Shown piece by piece: positions 12,115-24,472 of a DNA stretch of 64,000 nt. The translations under genes and the position numbers were made by a program. The notes below the pieces were generated by a model that was not told the DNA's origin, ran no database searches, and was given only the letters and a program-made list of their open reading frames with translations. The stretch covers positions 1,364,001 to 1,428,000 of the forward strand of contig JAQJZZ010000014.1 of the NCBI GenBank assembly GCA_030077755.1, in the 5' to 3' direction. This DNA is from Filosporella fistucella. Its lineage: Eukaryota; Ascomycota; Leotiomycetes; Helotiales. Numbering within the stretch: position 1 is the first letter of the stretch; every line of letters begins with the position of its first letter.

Positions 12115-12148
12115 AGTAAGGTGAGGTGAGGTGAGGTGAGGTAGGTAC
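12115..12148. repeat. GGTGA pentanucleotide array
   Basis: About five tandem GGTGA units preceded by AAGGTGA and followed by GGTAGGTACC. Confidence 0.75.
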
Positions 12149-12761
12149 CGAGTTGGCATTGGACACTGAGGAATCGAGTCTGGGAATGGAGGTGGAGTGG
12201 AGGTGCAAAAGCAATTGCCAGCGAATGACCCTTCGCTACAGCCAATCAGGCGACCTGCAATCATGGCTGAGCCACAGAGCGATTGCTATTTTTGACATCT
12301 GGCGGCGAGGCTGTGCAACCTTATATCCCAATTCATCGTCACAGGTTTTATGCACGACGCAAATAATCCCACTCGAGCCACAATCACTCTTTCCAATGCA
12401 GCATGCACAACCTCCCCCTCCCCCTTCTTGAGTTTCTCCACATGTTTGGAGTCGCAGTCGCAGTCGCAGTCATCTGCGTCATATCGAATTGAAGTAACCC
12501 TTCGCAAACCTCAACCCACCCTGGTTGTCGCCGCAGGTCATTGTAGATACCTTCCCCCCTGGTAGATCTTCGAGTGGCATCGGGAACGGCAAAAGCTTCT
12601 TCTTGGCAAGGCAGAGTTGTCCAAAGTTGAGTCCACTACCACTGCCACTTACCACAACCACTACCACTTGTTCCTCGGTCAGTGAATCAATCGAATCACC
12701 ATGTCTCGTCGTATTTTAGCTTATAGAAACGTCCGCCAACCGAGTCACCAAACACAAGCCA

Positions 12762-12802
12762 GTAGTCAGTCAAAGTCAATCGGTCACTCAGTCAGTCAGT
12801 GC
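12762..12802. repeat. AGTC tetranucleotide-rich tract
   Basis: Clusters of CAGTCAGTC/CAGTCAAAGTC units. Similar AGTC runs recur at about 41607-41629 and 42330-42348, upstream of another gene. Confidence 0.6.
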
Positions 12803-13008
12803 AATCTGTAGGTACCTACCTCCTCCCTGCCTACCTTAAACTTTCCCTCTGCCTTTTCCGCCTTTTCTGCCTTTTCTGCCTTGGAGGCTGCAGGAGAATC
12901 TCCAGATTGGCCTTCCAAGATGATAGTTTGGTGCTACGATTCGCTGTCCCACGAAGGAGCACTGGTCCTCATGGTGAGATGATGAGGAACGACTCGGACC
13001 CGAGACCT

Positions 13009-13043
13009 CCACTTCCACTTTCACTTTCACTTTCACCTTTACC
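13009..13043. repeat. CACTTT hexanucleotide tract
   Basis: Run of about four (T)TCACTT units inside a second pyrimidine-rich + strand block that extends to about 13120. Confidence 0.65.
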
Positions 13044-16000
13044 TCCAACCACCCACCACCCACCTCATCCCTTCCCTTCCCTTCCCCTCCCGTCCATCCC
13101 TCCCTCCCTCTCTCTTTCATCCGGACTCAATCCCAAGCCCCTGGATCTGCACATTGTCGGAGATGAATGAAAAGGGAATCCTTCAGCCTTATAAGAAGGT
13201 CGTCCCGCTCATTGGCTCCTCTTCCTTGGACAAATCATGCTTGCCCTAATTCGTGTCAGAAGCTTAGATGGGAATCGACCTTCTCGCCATCTGATTAGTC
13301 AAGTCGTTTAGTTTTGTCAAACGGAGACTGGTTGAAGTTGCTATTATTATCGACCATTCTTGCCCAATGTACATTACTACATGTACCATGATACATGCCA
13401 TCTCATCTGACGATACTGCAAATTAGCTGCTACCTGTAGACAAGCAAGAGGTCATCCATTATCCAATTATTGCCTGCCAGGGAGGGAACTTGGGACAAGC
13501 AGAGCGGTGGGGTAGATAGGCAGACTCGACATTAGCAGGACATCCTGCTCGTACACTCTCACCATCGCACCATGCGAGATATTTGATGACAATCGAATCT
13601 ACGATGCATCCTGCTCGACACAATAATCGGTCAGTGATAATGAGGTCACGATGACCTCCTATGCAATGCAATCTAATTGCTGCGACATCAAATATGACGG
13701 AGATATCCATGAAGATTCCATGCCACGATTGCCTAAACTCGAGGACTAAGGTAATGTGCGTGCAGTGGTGCAGTCACAGTCGAGTTTTAATTGATGATGA
13801 TGATGGGCGGGGCCATTTTGGACATTTGGGGCAGCAGGTTGACGAGGTTGGATTCTCGACACTTTGCACGAGCATGAGCACGAGCCACATACCGGAGAGG
13901 CCGTGGCGAACTAACTTTGTGGAGACGATGTTCGCTTCTTCCACACCGCCTCGTACGAGGACCAATCAGATTCTGACATCCAAGAGCACCTCCACCACCT
14001 CCCATGATAATATGATCTCCCATTTGAGCATGAGCAAGGTGGGTCGCCAAAAGGGTGGTCAATGTTCAAGGGGTGGTGAGATGTGTAGGGCTGCTCTGTT
14101 TAACCTTCTTTGCTGGTGATGACCGCAGATTCCGTGGTTGCGCCGATGCTGATTGTTGTCCAACGGTTTTCCCAGCATAAGAAAGATTTTACGACCGAGT
14201 ATGCAGTGAGATACACCTTCGAAGGCACGTTACAACTTCCTCAGCTTCCATCAAAGCCATGGCGTCGATTGCTTTGCAGGAAAATGGAAAGCCAACGATT
14301 TCACCGGCACTTTTCTACGGTGAACGTGCCCGCCGTTCCAGGTATGTATATGTACAAGTCCAGGACTCCGTCCAGTGCTTGGGTGTCGTGCTTTCTGCGC
14401 CATTTCTCCATCCCGTCGCATGTTTTGGAAATGTCCGTGGCAGTGATGATTAGGCCAGCCACAGAGTTGCACATGTCGAGCAGGAATGTGTAACCGAATA
14501 TCAATCAATCTATTCCTTCAGATGGGACCCTCAGGGACATCTAGCGCATGGAGCCTTGAAGGAGACGGACTCAAGGGACTCTAAGAGAGAGTAAGGTAGT
14601 ATTAATTGACGCAAGGTTTAGCTGTTTGAAGCGGGGCTCTAGGTGGGATATCCCGATGGTCCCCAAGAAACATGTGGCATGGAAGATAGACGAATGCTAG
14701 GCTCTCAAACTGGTCCGTCCGTTCATCTTGCCAAAGCCATAGGTACCTCCGGACTGAAGGTAGCCAAAGCCAAAAGCCAAAAGTGGCTGGTTCACAGAAC
14801 AAGGTTGAACTCTCTCAAACATCCCCGAATCAGGAGTAAATGTCTGCCAGAACCTGCGGCTAGCAAGAACTCTAATCCCTCTTTGGGACCCTGACATTCG
14901 GGGCCTCCAACACCGTCTAGGCCGGAACCTGTAACGTGACTATGCCAGAACAACCTAAGACTCGTCGAAGACGTGCCAGCAAGCAAACCTCTCGAGTCTT
15001 GCCATCCAACATCTGCATATGAGAGAGGTCCAGAACTCACAGGCATGTCATTTCTGTGATCACAAGCCTGTTCACGCAATGTGATACATGCCGTCTGAAC
15101 TTTGAATTATTGTCCGATTTTCGATATATCTCTCCTTGCCACGGGAGCCCCTTTCTCATTCATTACCTTTGGGTGTTTGTACCCCTGAGGGAGATCATTG
15201 ACGTCTCGGATCGCAAATCTTTGCAATCCGGAGTTCTATTTTTGAACTCGGATCCCATGATCCCTTGAAGGTTGAGGCTCTGTGAATCGTATGAACTACC
15301 AATCATCATCAAGCTTACCTGCTTCCCATGTTGGTTTCGATGATCGACAGCGGACCCGTGTCGCTGGGACAATTATTTGCCCTATCTGGAGGCAACCGTC
15401 CAATCATCAGTCATGATATAAAGTAGCAGCCGATTCGGCTTAGCCTCATGCATATCTGGGTGCGTGCTTCAAGGAACAATTCAAATCAAGCCTAGTTGAG
15501 CGACGGTCGCCGACCAGAACACGGGAGGAGAGTCTTTCGTCCCGTCGTCCTCCTCGAGTGGACGTCTCGCCCTCGTGGCCGACGGACTCCCTCTCCACAT
15601 CTCGATTCACCAACAGAGGCAGGTTTGTATTGATTAGCATCACAAGTACAATACACACCCAAAACCACCTTACCTTATCTTTCATCCACTTCACCTTTCA
15701 CCCACCTCCACTCCGGCCCATGGAGGTATCACAGTCCGTGTGCAAATGTAATGTGCCTGACCTTGCCCTTAGTTGGCCCAGATTCGCTTTCTAGTCCAGG
15801 ATAGTGTGATGGTATCTCTCACTAAGCATCAACCTTTTCCAAAAAAGCAACTCTTGGACGAAACTGAATTCCTTTTTGGATTGGCGGCGGGGTAAAAGTG
15901 TAACAGCATTACCGTGGACCTGGATCGTGTGAAATGCACGGTTGAGAGTTCGGAACTCTGACCATGCTACCTACTGTACTGGACTGTGGGACCGCGATAG

Positions 16001-18256
16001 AGGCAAATCCTAGAGCTTGTCTTGGAATCATACGACAAATGCCGTGTAAATTTCAAGATCTGGATTTGGCGCCTGTGTGAGCTTTTCTGGAACTACCCAA
16101 AGTGTAATTCGTGGGAGCTTTGAGGAACAATGGCGGGTAGTAAATCTGGCGGTAGTGGCGTTGAAGCCTCCTTCACTGGAGAATCGAGGCTTTGGAAAGT
16201 CCCGTCAGGGTGCGGATGGGCTGCGGGGAAAGTCAATAGACTGCTGGGCGATTGCACGATCCAGTGTGACAGATGATGGGTGGATGGCATGGTGTGCGGG
16301 TATGGCAATGGCAATAGCCGTGGCAATACTTGATTCTTGGGGAGACCGTACAAGAGTTTGATGAAGAACATGGGAATGGACAGAAATAGAACGAAGAAAA
16401 TCGATTTTTGGGAATTGTGTCGACATCCGGGTGGTACAAACTGCTGGGAACCAGAGAATCTCGACAGCGCAATCTGTGTGAGGTTGGATCGACTACCGGG
16501 GGGTCAATTTAACTTTCCCAGGAATGGTTTACCAGCACAGATGCTTGCTTGCTTGCCTCGAGCTTGCATGGGAGATTATTTACCAATTGACAGGCTCGAG
16601 GGTCGAGACAACACTGTGGACTTTGCACTTCTGGACCCTCGAAACTAAATCTTCGCAAATTCTGTCGCAAAGCAGACATTTTGCTGGTTGGCCAAGGGGC
16701 AGAAATAGGCAAAGCCATGCATGCACACTTTCAACACTTCTCCGCATTTGAAAATATTGATTCAGGATCCAACCGCTGGAAACGGGTTAAGATCGGCGGG
16801 ACAGTATCTGCTGCATTCTGTCAATTTTTGTGATAAATATTTGCTCTGATAAGTAACATCGGTAGAATGCCGCGAGAATGCATCATGCGTGGCCCCCAAC
16901 TATTTTGTTCTGGCTGGGCTTTTGCTGTGAAAATTGCTTTTTTTCCTTTGGGCATCGACAGCCGCCCAAGTGAAAGCTCTCCTTTTCATCACATATTCTG
17001 GGGGACCATGAAACCACTCAGCCACCTAAAGCAATGAGAACCTCTTCTTTTCATCAGCAGATCGATCGGTTTTGTGGAATTTCCCGGAACCATTTTCGTA
17101 CAGTTCTATTCGATGTGCTCGATGCTCTGTCCACTTCGAGTTATTGCAATCTGCTGTGCCATTGTTCGGTATTTTCTCTACCCGTCTCAAGCCTGCTGTC
17201 CCTTGGATATCATTGGGGATGTCTATTTTGATCGTCGATTGGATTGGCGATAGATATTCATGTTTCCTACCAGCATCTCAATATGTTGTTTCCCATTAAG
17301 GTAACATTGCTAGTCAAACTCCGGTGATAGAGTGTTCACGTGGATTGATTTGTTGATCATCCGGATTGAGGCAACAGCATCATAGTAGATGCATCCATTC
17401 CTGGATGTAATGGAAAAGCGGCACTGATACTGACCTCTGGGCAAGTTCTGCAGATTGTCTGATATACTCTGGAGAGAAGGGGACCGGCTTCCGTCTTCCC
17501 AACTTTTGCGGCCGACAGTCGAGTGAGAGAGACTTTCCAAGACTCAAAAGATGCAATGAAGGGTTCCTTCCAAGGAGCTTAGATGCGTTCAGCTGAGAAT
17601 TTGACATCCAATATTGGTTTTTGATCATCTCTTGAGCCCAATCGACCGCTCACAGTGGGTAGTTGTGTATCTGATCCAGTGTAAGGTCTCAATGTAGACT
17701 GTGCTTCATCCAGAAGGTGTAAAACTCCGTTCAGCATATTGAGACGGCTGGGTGGCTATCAATGTAGATTTTGTTACTCAAGAAGCAGCTACATTCTGAA
17801 TGCAAGATGCAGTCGAAGAAGTATCATTGGCACTGGGATCCCAAGACTAATCTTAATTATAAAACTAAAGGTCTTGAATGTATACCACCCCTCATTCTCG
17901 GACGTAGGATCAGATTCGGAATTTATTCTCATTCACGACAGTATCCAATTGAACAAAAAAGAAAGTTGCAGGTTCAAAACACCTTGATATGTTCGAACAT
18001 GTTTATCTATTTGTTGTTGATTGCCTCCACAAAGCTTCGCGATCGGCATCTCGGCGTGGCGCATTTGCCGAAGTTCTGCCGGGTGAGAACCTTCCATCTT
18101 TCAGGTTGCGTGTCAAGAACGAATACAAGGTGTCGTCGTTTGTCATCCATCGAGCAAACGCATTCTATCCACAAAACTCAACTATGGGCACATAGCTTTC
18201 ATTGATACAGCAAGGGCATCCGCAATTGGAATCCAAGCTGAGAAATATCTGCAGGT

Positions 18257-21003
18257 ATGGGGCGCTTGATGTGGTACGCTGGGGTAAGTTGGACAGCTCC
18301 GAATAGCTCCATAGCTCTCTGACAATTTTGGTCTTTCAGGTTTCGACGGCTCTGGCCGGAGGTGTCGTAGTCTCAGCATTCAACCAACGTGCGAACTTCT
18401 ATTCGGCATGTGTATATTTGGCACAAAGTAATCTTTGCTTGATGGTAAGGTGGAGGGGGATGCGAGGTTGTTGACTTTTGAAGCACAAGCTTACCATTGG
18501 CAGATCATCATCAACTTGATCCTCTTCGTCTATGGATCATTCATGTATGGACTGCAAAGACTTTGCTATGGACCTCTGCGACCTATCGAAATCGAACAAA
18601 TCTATGAAAAGGCATGGTTTGCCATTACTGAAACATGTTTGGCAATGACTATATTCCGTGATGAGGTGGGAGCTTGGTTTTTGGTCATGTTCGTTGCGCT
18701 ATTGACTGGCAAGGTGTGGGGATGGATTGGAGATGGGAGGGTAGAGGTTCTGGAGCAACAACCTCCAGCAAATCCCCGCCTATTCCATATGCGATTATCA
18801 ATTTCTCTGGCCATGTCAGTTCTGTACGACCTCTGGCTGATGAGCTACACCATCAATACCGTGATTCAGCAAGCCCGTCCGAACATGATGGTTATGTTCC
18901 TATTTGAGTTCGCAATTCTCACCACTTGTTCTTTTGCAACTGCTTTCAGGTACTGTATATCGCTTGTGGAAGCAAAGGTGGTGAAGAAGCAAACTCAAGA
19001 GAGGCTGGTTGAACGTCGCAGAGAAGTCAGGGAGGAGAGGGCAGAAATAATCAGACAAAGAGAAGCTGCAGCTGCTGCAGCGGCAGCTGAGGGAGAGTCG
19101 AGCGATGCGGCCCAACCAACTACACCGCTTCCTAACGAGGAAGACGTTGATGAAATGGATATTGAGGTACCGGGCTGGGAAGCAAAAGGACATTGGGTAT
19201 TGACCTTGGACTTGATTACAGGTATAAGGCACATGATTGTATATCCGAAGAGTTTCCACTAATGCTTTACCAGACTTCGTCAAATTAGGCATTTACGTGA
19301 CCTTTTTTATCATCCTCTTGATCTTTTATGGTCTCCCCATCCATATCATGAGAGATTTGTTCTTGACCACAAGGTCATTCACAAAACGACTTGCAGCATT
19401 TCTACGGTATCGCCGTGCTACTCAAGATATGAATAAGAGGTACGAAGATGCTACAGTTGAAGATATTGAAAGAGAAGACACATGCATTATTTGCCGAGAA
19501 GATATGCGACCTTGGTCTGTCACCAATCCTGATGCACCACAGGCGGGAGCAGCAGGAGGAGCTGCACCAGCACCTCGACCTGCAACCAATGTCAATGAAC
19601 GAATGAGGCCCAAAAAATTGCCATGTGGACATATACTCCATTTGGGATGCCTAAAAAGCTGGCTCGAGCGGCAGCAGGTTTGCCCTACCTGCCGAAGACC
19701 GGTCGTTGAGGGTGCAGGAGTACAAGGTGGGAGAGCTCCAGCAAACAATGAAAATGCCAATCGTGTTGTAAACCGAGACGGAGGAGCTGTCGCTGAACGT
19801 CCTGGTCCTGGCCAGCAAGATGGGCAAGTAGCTCCTCCAGCGGCCCCAGCTGGTGCACCACGAGCTCCAATCCGTGGGATGCGTGTGCTCAATTTAGGCC
19901 CACTCAGAGTCGGCTTTGGTCAAGCAAATGTAAATGATTTAGCACAAGCCGTGGTGCCTGGTCAAGATGGAGCCGGAGGAGGACCCAGAGTGTATGGCCT
20001 AGAATTGGGATTTCCTCGTCGTGCCCAAGCGCAACATCAGGAACCAACCAATGCACCTCCGACAGCAGGTACCATCCACGAACAGCTTCGGCGAATAGAA
20101 GAGCAGCTTTTGGCAGACATTCGTAACATTCAAATTACTCAACAGGAGCTTCAGGGGGTGCAACTGCTCCATGATGAACTTCAAAGGCTTCGACGTGTAC
20201 GAGGAATGCCAGGAGGTGATTTGTTGGCAGACAACCGATCGCAAATCCAGATTCCTCAAATGCCACTGCAAATGGAAGATATGTTTGCAGCCAGTAGGTC
20301 TACTCAACCAATGCAACGACACGGAGCCCGTCCAAACTCGACAGCAATACCGGCAGGCAGTGCAGACCTCCCACCTGGAGTAACAATCCCAGAAGGATGG
20401 TCTCTTATGCCGTTGGAACGATTAGATCGTCCGCATCGTGCCCTGCCAACAGGAGGTGTATTTGGTAGTGGACCTGCAGTAAATGCAGGATTGGCCCCCA
20501 CAGCCACCACTCAACCATCTGTCAGCCCTATGACCGGGAATTCTAATAATACATTGAGACCTACGCCGACATGGCTAAACCCCGAAAATCACTCACAAGC
20601 ATCATCTGTTGATTCGCTCGACATGAACGCCATCCATACTCCGCCATCGGTAACAGCCGACCAATCAGGGCTAAATGCCCCAAGTACCACGATACAGAGT
20701 ACCTCGAGCTCGAACAGTACCGCAAGACCCCTCGCACAAGAGGATTCAAGTGTGTTGCCAAATTGGGGAAGCTCACAACTATTCTCAGGCTCGAGGACAG
20801 TGACCAACTCGGGCAATACGAATGTAAACGCAACTTCGCCCCCAATATCTGCAAACCATCGGGACGTTTCAACTCATGCAGGACCATCTGCCGAAGCCTC
20901 CTCTTCAGCGGTAACGCAGGAGGAAGAAGATCGTAGGAAGGAAAAGGGGAAGGCGAAAGCGGTAACTGTCGAGGACACCGATGATGAGGATGAGGGTGTT
21001 TAA
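18257..21003 (+). CDS. hrd1: ERAD E3 ubiquitin ligase HRD1 (RING-H2)
   Basis: Four exons: 18257-18283, 18340-18444, 18504-19221, 19274-21003; introns of 56, 59 and 52 nt. The product is 859 aa. The first coding exon is only 27 nt; it is required to reach the conserved [13 protein letters not shown] opening. The N-terminal ~300 residues hold the multi-pass membrane part with the conserved stretches [11 protein letters not shown] and [12 protein letters not shown], followed by [17 protein letters not shown]2 domain follows at about residues 354-423: CIICRED...[26 protein letters not shown]. The C-terminal half is Pro/Gln/Ser-rich, disordered and ends in an acidic tail. HRD1 sits in the ER membrane with HRD3/DER1 and ubiquitinates misfolded ER proteins for p97-driven retrotranslocation. 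All zinc ligands are present. An extra Ala/Gly-rich insert (about 25 aa) separates the first two Cys pairs of the RING, as is common in fungi. Confidence 0.96.
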
Positions 21004-21626
21004 GGCGAGACATGATGAGTAGAAATAGCATTGCATTCAAGGCGTTAAGGAGGGGTGGACAGTGTACATCCGTATCGTTCTTCAATTAAAAACATTAGAT
21101 TTTAGACACTCTCTGCATCGAAATGTCTGCCATTTGAACTTCGCGAGTCTTTCGAAGAAACGAAGAAATGGAGGTTCTTCTTGGCGGACCAGTCTGAATA
21201 TATGAAGTGCAAGTAATACAACTTATTCTACGTAGGGAGCAACTATAACAGGTGGATTGAACTTTGACAACTGCATCCCTGTATTCATCTCATCGATTAA
21301 TAACCTACTTAAAAATCTCCCGGCTATCATCTATTGAAAACCCACGGCTTACCAAAGTTGCTTGCAGAATATACATTGAAAACCCGAACTAAACACTAGC
21401 GACTCGAATTCTCGTACTTCCAGATTCTGCTAATACGCATCTAGATCTGATGAATATCCACATAACTTTGAGTCTCCCTGTCGGAAAAGCAAAATTCTCT
21501 CAAGCGCCAGGCGTCAAGCCCAACCCTAATTTGAAACCATAATCGAACGACGGCTGGTTACCCCTATTTCCCACAGCCTTCAAAACAGCCTCAATTCTGC
21601 GTCGTCTGTGTGATCGGTGTAGCCAT
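21004..21626. other. Convergent intergenic region
   Basis: 3' flank of hrd1 and of the 2EXR-like gene. AT-moderate, with no ORF or repeat of note. Confidence 0.5.
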
Positions 21627-23181
21627 CTAGGCCGGGTCGTTTTCTGCGTTGGCAAAGATCTCTAGCTCGACGTGGATAGCATCAAGCTCGACCCGCATCA
21701 CGCTCGCGCTGATCCAGTTGTGCAAGCTGAGATCCATGTAAGAATCAGGGCCAGTTGGGGAATAGCGCATGTCCGATTGGGAAAACCGGGCCAAAATGTC
21801 TGCTCCCGAGCATTGGAAACTAGGTTGTTCACATGATCCGGTGTGTGCTTGGTTATTATGTGGTTGGGTATGGAGCCTCATACTTTGGAGGGGAAATCCA
21901 TGGCTGGTGTATTTCAAAGAGCTGATACAAGCGATTGTTGACCAGCGGAATGAACTTAGGAAGAACATGTCTGGACGGTTTGCCGCTAGACGTGTTAGGA
22001 TTTGCGTAAGCCGTATGCATGATATAGAACATACGAAGAGTAATTTTGAAATTGTTCATGCTATAAAGTATTGGGGTACCTTCTGCGTCGGCCAATTTAC
22101 ATGTTCGCAGGATTGGTGTAAAAGGGACAGTTGCTGAAGTCACTTCATTAACTTCGAGATATCCATCCTTAATAAGGAGGTTTTTATAAACCTATTTTCG
22201 AACAGTGAGCCGTAAAACTAACACAATGCATGAGCAGAAAATTTGTTACGAAAAGCTGCGATCAAGCCGTGGAGTCTATAAATACTGCTTCAAAGCTTGG
22301 TGCCCAACATAAATTTGCTCTGACTGCGTCCATATCGGGTTGATGATGAAGTTGTGGTATCTTTCTCCAACTTCCAATGAGCTTATGGACAATCTTCAAA
22401 CCACACTTGTCAGTTTTAGCAGAGAGTATGATGGTGAAAATTCAACGAATCAATACCACACTTAGTCTCGATCAGCTTGTACTAGTAGTTCCTGGGTCTC
22501 AAGGTGTCAAACTGTCCAGCTTCGTGGCCTGACTAGATCCTTCTGCTTGTATTTTCATGGTATTAACAAAAATGGCTGATACGCATAACCATACATATAT
22601 CAGAATTTCTGTGGACACTGAATCGTTCGGATATAATCCATTGGGGATGATTCTAATAAATCAATCTTAAGAACTATATGCGCGATTCGTGATCAAATGC
22701 CGGACACAGTCACCACCAGGGAATTGTTGGGCTAGGCATGTTGGTGTGTCGGCATCCATATCAGCATCACGAACAGGAGTAATTGCATATATAGAGCATC
22801 CGCAATATAGACGGACAGCAATATCCAGCAATCGAATCTGCCGTTGACAACAAGAGGTTTCGCATATGGGAAAGGGAACAGATGCCTTGCAATAGATTCC
22901 ATCCTCGCCTCAAATAAAGTACACGGTTCGATCGCCGCAGGCATATCAATTCTAACAAACTGCGAGACACTTGAAAAACATGCACACACCTTGATTCGAA
23001 GTTCTGCTGGTAGATCCATAAAACAAAACAGGCCTTTCGTCTTCACGATTTCGCTCCTAGTCGTGAGCTCTACAGGCTCCATCAAATGCCCTGCCTCTTC
23101 GCCATCTCGAGCGATAACGGTGAGCTGGAGTAAATCCTCCTCACGTGCAGGCATGACCATTGCGAATATGGCGAGTTGCAT
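21627..23181 (-). CDS. 2EXR/F-box-like domain protein with a 798-nt intron
   Basis: Proposed exons: 23181-22990, 22191-21884, 21819-21627; product 230 aa. Exon 1 ends in FMDLPAELRIK with donor AAG|GTGTGT. Exon 2 opens in the same phase (0) after ...AAAATAG with VYKNLL, followed by ILRTCKLADAEGTPILYSMNNF. LPAELRI(K)VY...ILRTC...PILY..N.F is the order seen in the fungal 2EXR family, an F-box-like LPxELR motif followed by a cysteine-marked helix, so the two parts are read as one gene although 798 nt lie between them. Intron 2 is 64 nt (GTATGA..CCTAG). Fungal 2EXR proteins are numerous, fast-evolving and mostly uncharacterised; no function is assigned. The alternative is that exon 1 belongs to a separate, decayed copy. 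Confidence 0.6.
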
Positions 23182-24472
23182 GCATGAGTGGGCGACTTCT
23201 GTGCCTTTCCAATATCAACATGCAGCCAGCTCGTATCGCGATATGCGGTGAGACCGAGAGAGTTCTCAAATTGCCGTTGTGATGTGTGTCCGCCACAAAT
23301 GCCTGCACGATAGGCTGAATTGGTCAAGCCTCAATTTCACCGATAAGGGACGAGACGAGAATCTCCAGATCGAAAGACGACTGATTGACTGACCGACTTC
23401 CTTGCTGGCGAGAGCAAAGCGGCGCAGAGATTTAGATCTGGAGGCGAAGTGTGGTCTTTTGTCGAGATTCCTCCAATGACGAAGATCTAGAAGTGACGTA
23501 CTGATGACAGTAGGATGCAATCAGCTGGTCGAAATTGACTTCACTCAACGGGCGCTTGGTCTTAGGGTGGAGATGGAGGCAGAAAAACTATCTGCAGATG
23601 TGCAGCTATGCACAAGTGATGGCGGGGTAAATGTAGCCGTTGCACAATAATTGTAGTTGTGATTGGTGAGATGTTGGGGATTTGCATTCGCATGTTATCC
23701 AGGCCAGGTAAGTAGAGTACGTAGTTGGGGTTGGGGTTGAGAGAACATTTGAATGAGATGAATCGAAGTTTCGTTCCCCATCCGCACCGCAAAAAGCCTC
23801 GAAACCGAAACGAGGAAGCTCGGACGGGCTTGACTCAACTCAATTCAAAGCTCGAGCGCCTTCCCTCTGGATTATTCCGAGCCGTAGCTACTCAAACTCA
23901 AAGTCTCAAACTAAGAACTTCCACCCGCACTCATCTCATCTTAATTTTGTTAAATTCCGAACATAACATCATCTCAGGTGTATCACCATCATTACCCTGA
24001 CTCTGGACCCTACCCTGTCGCGTTCGGACCAAGCTGGAGCTTTGGAAATAGTGGGCCAGCGTCTCCAATCCAATTTCAAGAACGGCAGGACCAGCTAGAC
24101 AAAACAAGCAGGGAGCTTGAACTGGAGAGCTTGGTCTGGTCTTTCTACCTGCTTTCTCTTTTCCTCCAACTTTGTATACTTTCAACAGAAACTCAATAAT
24201 TGTACAATCCTTTGAATCCTACCATCCGAATTCTCTTGAAAGACTGCAATTGTGATTATATCACCAGGAGCTTGGATCGCCTTCTCCTCCCCAACCTCCA
24301 CTCCACAAGCTCCACACGCGGTCATACCCCTCTTGTTTACCCGAAAGAGTGGACTGCTTCCAACTTGTTTCCTCTCTCGCCAACTTCACTGGCTCACGAG
24401 CTTTTCTTTCTCAATTATTCAGAAAGCTTCGCTGTCAGTGATCTCAGTTCTGCTATGAGATAAAAGTGCACA
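23182..24472. other. Divergent intergenic region
   Basis: Upstream regions of the 2EXR-like gene (-) and glycogenin (+). A pyrimidine-rich stretch at about 24270-24420 on the + strand is the likely leader of glycogenin. No supported gene. Confidence 0.5.

Larger units (their letters stand above)
8806..18256. other. Long gene-poor interval, repeat- and pyrimidine-rich
   Basis: About 9.45 kb without a multi-exon gene I can support. 8.8-10.05 kb is the likely 5' leader/promoter of the C2H2 gene on the - strand; a pyrimidine tract at about 10000-10040 on that strand looks like a transcript start. 10.85-11.25 kb is a strong CT-rich block on the + strand, typical of a fungal 5' leader, followed by a 54-codon ORF at 11410. 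12.0-13.1 kb contains GGTGA, AGTC and CACTTT short repeats. 13.2-18.2 kb is mixed-composition sequence with only overlapping short frames on both strands and no family similarity. Possible long non-coding RNA(s) or extended regulatory DNA. Confidence 0.55.

Noticed and set aside
13661..14508. Frames of 152 and 127 codons (+) and 85-91 codons (-)
   Set aside because: They overlap on both strands, none has family similarity, and no splice-consistent join was found.
16337..16648. 103-codon + strand frame with plausible composition
   Set aside because: No family similarity, no splice signals around it, and competing frames on the other strand. Left unannotated.
17739..18205. Overlapping + strand frames just upstream of hrd1
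   Set aside because: They do not join in phase with hrd1, whose conserved N-terminus starts at 18257, and show no known domain.
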